DNA of 64,000 bases from contig VZSR01001479.1 of NCBI GenBank assembly GCA_013398615.1, forward strand, positions 10,484,564 through 10,548,563. The letters are read 5' to 3'. Positions 44,901 to 57,200 of the stretch are shown here, piece after piece. The notes below the pieces were generated by a model that was not told where the DNA came from, did not search any database, and saw only the letters and a list, made by a program, of their open reading frames with translations. Numbering within the stretch: position 1 is the first letter of the stretch; every line of letters starts with the position of its first letter. The stretch is from Brachypodius melanocephalos (lineage: Eukaryota; Chordata; Aves; Passeriformes; Pycnonotidae). The translations under genes were made by a program, and so were the position numbers.

Positions 44901-47900
44901 AACAGAATAGGCAAAAGGGAACCAAACCCCTCCTCACAACCACAGATGCTGGGAGATCAGTGAGGTGAGTTACAAAGGCTCCCCACCACTTGCCTTTGTA
45001 GTATCAACTTGAAAAAGATAAACTGGCATTACTGGGTAAACTTAGTTCTAGTCAAAAGCCTGGTAAACCCCACATGAGAGGCAGGACAGAAACACACATT
45101 TGCAAGCCAGGACGAAACAGCCTCTATGTTAAACACCACAAGGATCGAGGTCTCTACCTTGATAGCAGAGAACGGCACTCACTGGGCTGGTGGCAAGATG
45201 GAAGAAGTCTGACATTTCCTCAAAGTTCCAACATTTTTATAAGACATTTAAAACACAGATATATCTCCTGGCTTCGAGTGACATGTATGGAAAGGCAATC
45301 TTCTCAGAACAAGGCAGGGGAGGAAAAGCTGAGGGACTTGGTACAAAAATCAAACAGCACTCTCCCTGCCCCAACACCCAAAAAACCCCAACCACAGTGT
45401 TCCTTCAGGTAGAAAATAATAAAGCAGGATAATTTCAAACTATTCCAAGTGACAGTAAGACAGAAAGCATTCTCTGCATTCAAAACAAAATGAGCCTATG
45501 CAAAGATTTAGGATATAACAAAAAACAAGACAAACAAAGGCTGCAGCAAAAGTGTCCTGAAGGTGGAAGAGCTATAGATTTGGTTCACACAGCTCTAGTA
45601 TTCCTGACAAAATACAATTTTCCAAGCCTAGTTTCTCCAACAGATGAACACTTCCATACTCTTCTCTTTGCTGTTAATGAGTACTTTTGGCTTTTTTAAC
45701 CTAACTATGGATTCAAAGATGCTGGGAATTGCACTTGAAACAATATTTGAAAGAATCCTTTTATGCTACTAAGAAAATTGAGGTTTATTAGGGAGAGCAT
45801 GCATGTATATTTGAAAGCATCAGAGAGACACAGAAAATGCATGAGAACAAAAGAAACAGCTTTCAAAAAAAAGGGTCAAGGGAGGGATGCCCTCAGCTCT
45901 ATACCAGGATAGCAGTGTATAATATACTCTTGAATGAACTGAAAACCAGGAAGGCAACACCTGCTCTCCCCTCCCCACCAAAAATCCCACAGATGACAAA
46001 ATTTACAGTTTTTCAAAACCAGAGAAGACTGGAAAGAATTCCAGATGAATCATGCAAGGCCAGACCAAGGGACAAATTAAATTCACTGCAGATCAATAAA
46101 AAGCCAAGTGCATTTAAATGAAAAATGTGAAGCACTCAAAACTGATTGTTTGGTTTAACAGTTCTGGAGTAACTCAATATTTGAATCAAGTGTTCAGCAA
46201 ATAAAGGAAACACACTTCTAGATATACAAGGATACAACTTAGAAGTAATTTTTTTTTCCATTCTCAAGACGAAAGCATTCACATGATTATCTAAAGGATA
46301 AGATGTACATGACTGTTGTGCCACAGCATAAATCAGAAGCGTGTTCTCCATCAGAGTGCTGTGTTCAGATCTTATAATCTGATCTCTTCTTGAGATAGCA
46401 GATGTAGTAAAAGCCTCAGAAAATGGGGACAAGAATAATTTGGAACAAAGACAGATTTCTGTACAGAAGGAAATGGAGAAGCTTGAAGCAACCACACTAA
46501 TGGGAGATGGATAAACTATTGAGGATGTGAAAAAGAAGGAATTGTGGTAAAGACAACAGTGCTCCTATATGCTCTTGTCATGCAGAAGCAAAGGCATTTT
46601 TAAAACAGCAATACATTTAGAGCTGCTAAAAGGAAATGTGTGTTTGTTTAGTTGGATTGGTTCTGTGGCAGTGCTTTGTTGATCTAGTTTTATTTTGTTT
46701 ATATTCGACATTCAATTTGCACAATATTTTGCTACAAGCTACGACGAAGATATCCAAAAGATTCAGAGAAAAGATTAGAATTTTATGAAGACTAGTAATC
46801 TACTTTGGGTAGGGAAAAGATCAGAAATACCACTCTGTCCTCTATATTTGTAGGAATTAAGATTTTTACAGTACAGAACCAAACTGACAGAAAAGACACA
46901 GAATTTCCCCTTTGGGCCTTGAACATAACTACCTACCTTAGAGCAACAGACACGTTAAGAGCGTCAGATAGGGCCCTGGCAAACAGCAGGCAAAGGACAC
47001 GCACACAGGTTGCAGAACTGGTCTATTAAGACACCTAATCCTCTGCAGAGTGGTATGTCCACACAGTTAGGGAGAGGAATCTGGCAGCAGGAGAACACAT
47101 AAAGCTTTGCCACCAGGCTTTCATCCTAGGAATGCTACATGCAGGGTATTCATGGGCTCTGTTCAGAAGTGGCCCTTGCAAAATTTGGAACAAGAAACTG
47201 CCCTCATTTCCCACCACAGAGAACTGACACACTGAAGAAGTTGCTGGGTTGCACCAGGGCAGTGCCATCACAGTGGTCTGGCACAAACTACATCCTTCAG
47301 ACACCATCCCTTGGCAATGTTCATGGAAGTGCTCGTACGTGAGGTGTTTACGACAGGAGGAAAGTATGTTTGTCCCTAGTACTACAGTGTACACTCCTCA
47401 CCAACTTATTCCTGAGTGTATGAGCCCTGTGTTATGCATGACAGCATGAGATACTTTTTTTTTATATCTAGAAACCACCCCAGAAGTAGGTTAGCCTGGC
47501 AGGCTTGCAGCACTTCATTTACATATGAGTCAATCCTTCTGCAATACAAACATTAGTGATGCATTCCCCACTGTCCTTCTATTTATACTCACTATTTCAC
47601 CTGCAGGCATCCCGAGTTAATTAAACAAATCAATCCCATTGAGATAATTGTGTCTCAAGCAAATTAACACAATTAGCCTTATAAAAAGAAAATCCAAGCA
47701 GTACTATATTTCTTCATATAAATCATGTGCTTGCTCCTCTAACTCTAGGTTTGTGGCTATCTAGGAATCTGCATTAAAATGAAAAGTATGACACATCGAA
47801 CTGACTGATGTGTGACTGTTACAGCCAACAGCAACTCTGTTTGCATCATTCACAACTCTGAAATCTGAGGTGCTCATCAGAAATAAATGTTCTTAAAGAA

Positions 47901-50379
47901 GAAATAAACAAGGAAAGGTCCCACTGTAATGAACACTTCACAGCTTTGAGACTGCCTCTGCTCCAAATCAGTACATTACCTTGACATTTACAACCAGGGC
48001 AAGATATGCAGTGAGCTGGTTAATTGGATATACCAGGGGTTTGAGGCACTCTTTAATTCTTTCTTCTCTGGTCAGGTTTACAGAAACCCTTCTGGAACAA
48101 AGCTGAAGTTCTACAAATGACATCTCGGTACCCACACTTTTTCAAAGACCTGTGCCTCCAGCCCTAAAGTGTAACAAAACTGCCTTGGCAGTTGAACAGA
48201 CACCATCATTTTTGGTGCTGCGTTTTCAGGGTGTTTTTTTGCCCTGAGGCAACCTCAGAGTAATCCAGCACACCTCAGCCTCCATCCAAGACCTCGACCA
48301 CCTTGCAGCAGAGTGGCCAAGGCAGGGGCTGCTGCGCTTTCCTACCACTCCTGGTGACAGAAGAGGCCACAACTTTTGGCTGAAAGCTGGAGATTTCTCC
48401 AAGATAACACAGGAACACTGAGCAGAACTACTTTGGCAGAGCGAGCAAGGAAAAGTGATGAGAAATGATGAGCAACCTACAACTAAAAATGGAAAACTTA
48501 GGAGGTTACTGTGCAAAACCACAACCTAGTGAGCTGAAGGACCTGACCAAGGCCACTCTTTCAAGAGGTGGTAAAATATCCATGCAGTACATTCACGATG
48601 CTCTGGACAAGGGCCTCGCAGCTGCCTGGGATGGTTTTGCTGCCTCCTTCCAGGTGAGCCTGCAAGCAGAGAGGGTTGCTTGAATGCAGGAGACTCCACC
48701 AGTCTCCCAGCTGGTGAGGAGCTGCTGAGCACAGGCAGGTGAGGGTGTGTGTGAGCACGCAGGAGAGGCAGAAAGCAAGATGTTAACAGAGCTCCCCAGT
48801 AATATCTGTGCTCTCCTGTCTCCCTGCAGACGATTCAGGGAGGGCCGAGCCGCTCCTCCCCTGTGCCTCCCGCTGGCTGCTAAGCAACTGCAGCAGCACA
48901 CGGGGCCAGGCAGGCACCCAGCCTTAACTTCTCGTTTTGAGGGAATTCAAAAGGCTTACAACAGCACATCAGCTGCAAAAGTGGTCACTGGTACTGAGTT
49001 CCTGAGAGTAATTATAAGCCAGAGAGAAGAAAGGGAAGAGAAGTGATGGGGAGATGAGGAGAGGACAGCAGAGGACCAGGCTTGCACCAAGGGAGGGTAT
49101 GCAGAAGATAATTTAATGGAAGACCTTATCCTTTGGAAATTTAAAATACAGTATTCCTTTATTTTTTTTGGCATCCCAAAACTAAAACCATTTTTCCCTC
49201 TTGGCACATTTCTCATCCACATGGCACTGTAACCAAGAAATCACACTGGCTCAGCTGATGTGGGTAAGATGGTAATAGACTGCTCCATTTGCAGTCATGG
49301 TCACATTTGCATGTTGACCATGCACAGCCATCCTCCCACCTGGCCCAGGGCTCTCAGCCTTGACACCAGGCACTTGCCTCGTCACTGAGATAGCCCAACC
49401 CAACAGTGCAGCACACAGAAAACCAGGTTACTGAAATGGGCTGCTGACAAATGGGCCTTTCCCTTGTGGAAGATTTTTTTTTTCCAGTTGGGATCTTTTC
49501 ACTGGCTTGGTTCACCAGAGAGCTGCACAAGTCACTTGGTCAGCAATGCCAATGCCTTCAGCCACCCACTGCTGATGAATCTCAAGTCCCTCACTGTAAC
49601 AGCACAGAAAAGCAAGGGAAAATGTTATCCCCAAAGTCACATATTAGGCCAAGCAGGCATTAATCCCATGTTTCTTGTTTCATCATTCTGAACTGTACAC
49701 TGCACTTAGCATTTTCATTACCCCCACAAATTACTGGCATAACCAGAAACTAGTTCTTATTGTTAAAAAAAAATTAAAAATACTGTCTTACAAAATATGT
49801 TCACTTCAAGAAAGTTAGAAGATGCAAACTTAATTTATGAGGTACATAAATCTTTCACTAACTTCATTTTAAAGAACACAAAAATCAGACTGTTTACTTA
49901 TAAAGGCACCTACTAAAGTGAACTTAACATAATATCAATTCACAATAAACAGTACAAACTTCTACATATATATCCATCCATATATCATTTAGGAGTCAGA
50001 ATAGATAACATATAGCAAGAATATAAAGATACTATATTACAGGACAGCCTGGGAAAAGGGATAGATATCTTATCACAAAGTGTATTTAGAAAACTAGTTC
50101 CATGACACAGGATCCACAGACACAGATGTCCTGTCATAAAGAATTCATTATTTACAAATATACTACAGAACACTCCATTTGCAACGAAGTACCATAAATA
50201 ATTCACACATAATACGTGTCAGAAGTGAAGGCAGTGGCATTTTCTCTGCCATCCTCAGGGAGCTTCCCATATTCAGTGAAACAGAACTCTGCTGTAACAT
50301 CACAAATGCAATGAGAACATTGGATTGTCATTAAAACACAAAACTTCACTCCCCACCAAAGGCTTCCCCACCAACACGA

Positions 50380-50405
50380 TATAGGATATATTAATATATC
50401 CTATA
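50380..50405. repeat. 26-bp perfect palindrome
   Basis: TATAGGATATATT is followed directly by its exact reverse complement, with no spacer. AT content is high (22 of 26). It can extrude as a hairpin or cruciform. No flanking transposon was recognised. Confidence 0.95.
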
Positions 50406-53400
50406 GCCTGTACCTCCAGATAGAGACTTCTACACAAGCATTGCTACTGTGGGGACCAGAAGTGCGATTCCTTTGCATTTAAATTGCACATATGAATTTT
50501 ATTTTCACCCCTGTGAATAATATGGAATTGCCATCTTGGGTCCACTGCCCAGGAGCTGCAGTGTTGCACAGCTCTACCTCGTGTCCCCTACTCCAACCCA
50601 GAGGCACATCCAGAGGCAGGCAGGCAACTCAACTAGTGTTGATCTCCCTCTCCCTGTGGAACACATGGCAACACATTGTAAAAAGTGTGCCAGAAGTTTG
50701 ACACAGAGATGGAAACCCTCTCCCCTATCTGAAATTAGATCAACACAGATTTTATTTTATATGGATGAACACAGAGTCACCAGGAAAAGAAAAATAATCC
50801 ATTGTTACTGATATGAGGTGAATCTAGAAAACCAACATAATGATGGAAGCTCCCTAGTGCATTAGCTTTTCTTTTTCCACGATCTGCGCAAGTTCCCCTA
50901 TTTCCCATAAAATCAAACAAAAATTGAATAAACCCCTTGATTGTAACTTCATTTTACTCTCTGTTTGTCCAATTCTTTTCTTCAGCAGGATACACCTGCA
51001 CCCAGGCAAAACTTGACTTACCTGACTCCTTTAATGTTCCTCAAAGAAACAAGCCAAAAAACCCCACGCCTTCAACTATTAAATAAAAAAAACCCAAAGC
51101 CCCTCAGGACCCCCTGTAATCTATCTACAGAAGCCACTCTCCACATGGATGGGTGGGCAGGACTTAAATTCTGTTTTCTTCCTTCTGAGTCAGGAATCCA
51201 AACCCAGCAGATTCGCCAAAGAGAGAAAAGAAACAACAAACCAAGAAAACCTTACCAGCCCCCTAGAGATGATACTCAGGAGATGGGGTTGATCTAGTAT
51301 TTCACAGCATCAGGTGGTCTCTACCCTCCTCCCACAGATGTGGGAAATAGAACAGACCATTGCAACCACCATTCTGACCTTCCACCCAAGGTGTGCCACA
51401 GACCTACACGCAGATACATGGCTTGCTATAAACATATACACAGCAATAATCTCCCTTGCTAAAAACATGTCATCTAATTCCCAGGCAAGTGATTAGGAAT
51501 CCATCATGTCCAAAGGGAGCTGTTTTAGCAAATAATTTGTTCTGTTTAATAATTTGTGTGTTACAAGTAGCCCAGATTCATCTGGTTTCAACTTTCAGCT
51601 ATTCAATCTCATTACACCTCCTCCCACTAAACTGAAGAGTTTTGTACTTTTTCTTCCTCTATAGATATTTGCAAAGTACAACTCATCCACTTCACCTGAA
51701 GCAAGCATGCAAAGCTTTTCATTTAAAAAAGTCTAACAGTAAAACAGGTTTTCCAGCTGTAATCAATCTCTCAGCTTTCTGCAGGCACGTAAGAACTGCA
51801 CTCTATTCCCGTAATGATCCTGTGCCATCACACACTGGTAAAACATTATATGCTCCTAGAAGACATGCTTGTTTTTTGCATCCAAAAAACATATCCAGTC
51901 TTTCAGCAGGGCTGCAAGGCCTCTGTGTTTTGTTAGCTTCTTCCCATCACCTCGGCTCCCTTCCAATGTAAACTCTCTCCTGAGTGTAGCGAGCCCTACC
52001 CTCTGCATAACGTACACAGTTGCACTGGCCTGTGCTAACATTCAGACTACTCAAATAAGCCCACACTAAAAGGAAATTAACACCCTGTGAGAGAGCGGAC
52101 ATATTTGCCATATCCCTGATGTTTGGTGGCATTTTCAAATTTAGAAAGAAATAGCTTTGTTCAGTATAATTATCAGCAACCTTAAAATATAACTACCTCA
52201 GTTCTACCAACTAAAGGCTGTTACTTCTCCCTTCCCCTTCCAAGTAATCACATTGCCTCATCACCCATTCATACTCATTACATTAATCCTCTATTTGCTG
52301 CATATATGTGGACATACATAAATGTGATGGAAGTCTGTTCTTCTCTGCAGAAAGGCACTGAACAGCACTGGGTGCGTATTTGATGTCCTCTCAAGCAACA
52401 GTACAAGACAGTTCAGCATATTGCTGTGTGCTGGTCCATTTTGAGCATTGGATACAGCATTTTTAGATGTGACCTCCACTTCCCCCTTGTAGAAAAGCTT
52501 AAGAAGTTAAAACATATCCTGGTTAAGTCAGTGTAGGATTGCAGTTTGTTGTTTTGTTGTTTTGGAGTTTGGTTTTTTTTTTTTTTTTCTTTATGTAGTA
52601 TCTAATTAAGCATCAGCAACATTAACATTAGGGTTATTAGTTTACTTAATATTATGATGTTCCATTAGACAAGGGATAATATAATTGTAGGCTGGAAATT
52701 AACTATGGAAACATGTTGATATGGTTATAGGAAGTCATGAAACTTTTTCAAATGCAGAAGCACTGCTTTTACAATACAGTTTAAACAAGTTAACTTATTT
52801 CAACTGTATAAGCATAATAAACTTTTGCTCTGTGCTGTCATAGTAGATACTCACTCTTCCAAAACAAGAATATTAGTTTTGGTTTTTTAAATACAATAAG
52901 GTATTTAATGACTATTTAAAAAAAAAAAAACAAACCCCTGTGGTTGAACTTGAGTCAGAACATAGTGTTGCTTCTGCTTTCAGCCCAAAAAGGAGAATTC
53001 CTATCATTATTATTAAATAGCAGGAATATTTATAGACAAAAGTAGCAATTCAATTGTACTACTTTCGCTTTTTTAGAGTAAAAGCATTTTATCTTTTAGA
53101 CAAATGGCACCAGCATTGCAGTAGTGTGCTGGAAAAGAACAATGAAGGTGAGCAGGGGCAGAAGAATCTGAACCCATCATCATAGCAGAGGCAGAGGTGG
53201 TGGGGTCAGCTGATGTTACAGCTTGTATGAGAGGATTCCTTTTAAAAGAAGGGTAAAGATTCCAGACCCAAGTGCTTAGTGCTGTTTTTCCCATATGGAT
53301 TTATTTCCAGAACAGGAATATAATGTAGACCTAAAGGTGTTCTCCCAGGCTAAACTTTAATAGGGCTCTAACGTTTTAACAAAGGTCAAAGAAAATTCAG

Positions 53401-54059
53401 TGCAGCTCCTCAGGTTAGTGTTGCCTAAGTAAAACCTGTGCAACCATTTGCTGAATCCTAGCCCAACAGCACAATTAATTACCAGAATTAATTACTAGCC
53501 ACAAAGCCTTCTCTAGGCTATTAGAACACATCTACCACAGTGCATTTAAAATGAAATGTTTCATTTGTCATACCTAACAAATGATGGCCAACTTGTCCAT
53601 CAGGAGAACACACCTTGACCATCATGCAGTTGTTCTTAAATAATCAAGCTGAGGACTCACTTCTCTGAATAAGTGGGTTTGGGGTTTTTCTTAGTGTTTT
53701 GGCCTCCATCACAAAGTTTAAGCTATTTCCTCATTTCTGAGCATGCTAGTATCCAAGCAAGGGAGAGGCAGAACTTTCACTTCTCACCTGCTCACAGAAA
53801 GGTCACACCTCACTGTTAACAGCTCAAATGAAATAAAGCAAGAAGCTCCAGCCATCTGAGACCATGGGAATCTTTCCCATTCTCTGTGAGCTGGTTTCAA
53901 GAAACCAAACCATTTTCATAAGCCCACATCAAGGCTGTGGCAGAGAAGAACTGGAGCATGGGCAGGAGAGAGACACTGAAGCTGGGGACAGGGCTGCAAT
54001 GATCCCTCATTATGAAGAGCCCCTTCATTTCAGTGAACACCAAGCAGCATGGATAAGGG

Positions 54060-54285
54060 CATCACTGTACTTTAGGAAGAAATTCTTTCCTGTGAGGGTG
54101 GTGAGACACTGAAACGGGTTTCTCAGAGAATCTGTGGATGTCCCATCCCTGGAAGTGTTCAAGACCAGGTTGGACGGAGGTCTGAGCAACCTGGTCTAGT
54201 GGGAAGTGTCCATGCCCACGGCAGGGGATTTGGAACAAGGTGATCCCTAAAGTCCAACCCAAAACATTCTGCGATTCGATGAAAG
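54060..54285 (+). mobile_element. CR1 LINE 3' end fragment, plus strand
   Basis: CR1 landmarks: AGGAAGAAATTCTTTCCTGT, GAGGGTGGTGAGACACTGAA, GGAAGTGTTCAAGACCAGGT, CTGAGCAACCTGGTCTAGTG and GGTGATCCCTAAAGTCCAAC, ending near GCGATTCGATGAA. It is about 225 nt, 5'-truncated, non-coding and antisense to TRERF1. Confidence 0.93.
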
Positions 54286-57200
54286 CACAACCATACTGTG
54301 GACATGCAGGTTAAAATGCTGCCAATCGTTATTCTGCAGGCGGGTTGCACATCGGCCTATTTTTCAGCTTTTGAAGTATTATCCAAACACCAAAGTAGGC
54401 TGAAAGACTACTTCTTGCAACTTCATATTTCTATTATAGGCTCCAGCCAGTCACTTGCCTTTTGTGGCTGCATGTATTTCCTATTTAAGAAAAGGACTAC
54501 AGCAGTTCCTGGTTTGCCACATCTTCAAAGAGAGAGTTTGCGCAGCAGTTTCCTCTGCCCTGCGCTACTCTGCACTGGTGAACACCCTCTTCCCTCCCAA
54601 CCTGCTCAGAAATATGCTCAGCCACCTACAAAGCCAATTGACAGACACAAGATAACAAAATGAAGGATTTCCAAACCACATCCATGATGACAGCCTATAA
54701 GACTTTTTGCTCCAAACCTAGGTTTCAATCCTCCCTTCTCCATCTGCACTTTCTCTCTCTTTCAAAATAATGAGCAAATATTTCTCCAGCTTCACAAATC
54801 TGGCACATTTCACTTTCCTTGTCATTTAAGAGATACTATTAATACCAAATAGTTTGTGTGTAAGAACACTGTGCACTTTTGTAAAGCTTTATTCAAAGCA
54901 TCCTGTGATCTTCCACTGAAAGCATCAATTTATAACTTTCACAGTACTTCTGAGGCTTGTATTATAAATTGTTTCATACAGGTGGAAACTCTGAGGCTAA
55001 AGTGACTTGCTGTTGGGCAAACCACCAGAGATCCTCACGGCTTTCCTCCCCAAAATCTGTATTTCAGCATGACTGGCCAACCCTTGCTCCTGCGCTTCCT
55101 GCCCTGCATCCAACTTGAGATGTCACAGTCCCTTTCTTTCTCTGTTGCAACACCTATGTAGGTGTCTGGCAGAGCTTCCCAGACATTCTCTTCCCCCAAA
55201 GATTTCCTGAAATTAAGTAATTAAATGAGTAAGGAAAAAGTTCATCACCTGCTAAGAAAACTATTTATACAAATGACATTCCCACCTACAGCAATCTGTA
55301 TGGTTGTATTTCTATGTCCCAGCCACACCACACGAACTCATCAAAAGCTCATGTTAACCCCTTCCAAATGAAAAGAATACTCTCAGGACCTGGTCTTTAA
55401 AAATTATTTCCCTGGATCAGCAAGAGACTGCTAGTAAATATCATGTAAGTCTCAATTTATTTTAAACAGGAGAAAAGTAACACAGAAGGCCTATCTCTCA
55501 CCTTCAGCTATCCTTCAGGTGCTATTCTACAATTAAATAAAAGCATGTTTCTTTAATAAGAAGAAAATATACACATATATGAAAGAAGACAAGCAATCAG
55601 AAAAATAATAACACTTTAATATTACATCAACAGCTAAAAACATAAGGAAATAATTTAAAATGTAATCAGTAGTGAAAACTAAAGCCATACGTGAAAAAGG
55701 CAGCCTATGCAAATGTGAACTTGTCTTGCATGACAGGCAGCACATGATCTCCAAACTGTATGCGACTCACTAGTGCCTAAAGAGTATTGCTTGCTTTGAT
55801 TCTTGCACCAGGATCCATCAACATCTGGCCGTACGGTCATCTTTCTTGTTTTAATAAAAGCACTTCAATAATGTAAGAGAATACCTTGTATTAACCACTA
55901 CCACTTATGGTTTTGCTGAACAGTGGCCATTGCTACTTTCACTCAAATCTCACGTAATACCAGAAACCAGTGTCAGAACTTCAGATTATCCTACGGATGG
56001 ATGATCCTTAACTACTGATCCTGATGAAGTCTACATTAAACAAGAGTTTTCACCTCCTTTTGTGTGTTAAGTAATCAGAGCTACAAATCATTTCAAGACT
56101 CACTCTTCATCAGGGTTATTCAGAGCATGCAGTCTTATTCCTTTCATTCCCTCACACCATGTCTGAAAACTGTAGCAGCAAGAACACACCCTCAGCTGGC
56201 TCCAATCCTCAAACCAGAACTGAGGAACAACAGCTGCTCCCTGAGTCAGTGACACATGGAGCACACATTTAACAATTGCTAGAGAGATAATGCAGACATC
56301 CCTGGAGAGTTCTCCACCAATCTCTCTTGGTAGAAACGCCAAGTTTTCTAGGCAGCATGGGCCATTCAAAAGATCATAAAAGGAAAAAGTTACACAGCAA
56401 GCTACACAGGTATATCCCAAGCATGTTTTTCAATCAGGAAAACCTTGTTGGATATCCTCCTGGCACTGTGTCAAAAAGCTCTACTTCCACTGAGCTTTGT
56501 TAGTGGGATTGATGGTGTAACTAATTCAACTTCAGAGAATACTTCTAATAGAGACTTCATCATCTACCTCTCTTAAGGCTACTAAAGGAGATGATATTTT
56601 AAGCTGCAAGTCAGGAGAAGAAAGCAGAGAGAAAAAGGACAGAGATAATTTGTTTTTCCAAGTTGTCTACTCAAGAAATCCAGAGGAAGTTTAAGTGGGA
56701 CACAGTCAGGTCTACTCATTTCTCTGTCTTTTAACAGCACAGACTAGGGTAAGGGCCAGAGAGTGCACATTTTCTCTTTGTAAAAGAAATAGCGTGCCCT
56801 CATTAGAATAACACCTAGCAAAGTGACAACACTAGTATATACTAGAGGTAAAATTCATCTGAGCCTGTAACAGACAGACCAAACAGAGCATTCCCTGACC
56901 AGCAGAAGATGGCTTTGGTGGGAGGGTACCATCACCCAAATCCCCACAGCCTTCCACACTGCCCCAAGGCAATCACTTGAGTCACTTCACAGTGAGATAC
57001 CCAAAATGAGGCTGTGAACAACATCTCTATGGAAGTAAAAGCCTTGACCTTTTTAATCTCCACGAGGTGTGTTCAAACACTACATTCACAGGGAACTGTT
57101 GAAATAAATCATGAAAGCAGTATACTGTTAAGGCTCACCATTTGAAAGTAAAAGGCCAATAAAGCAGAAAAGCAACAAGCCTACTTTATCCTGATAAAAT

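Larger units (their letters stand above)
36743..54059. other. Long non-coding interval (5' intron or flank)
   Basis: About 17 kb with no gene I can support. It contains an unassigned 201-codon minus-strand open frame (36862-37467), an exon-like plus-strand segment (37294-37350), a CpG-rich patch (41797-41911), unique AT-rich stretches (such as 47611-47770), the palindrome at 50380-50405 and a T18 run near 52570. Open frames at 41694-42041, 46136-46495, 47035-47394 and 48226-48683 show no recognised family. Confidence 0.45.
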
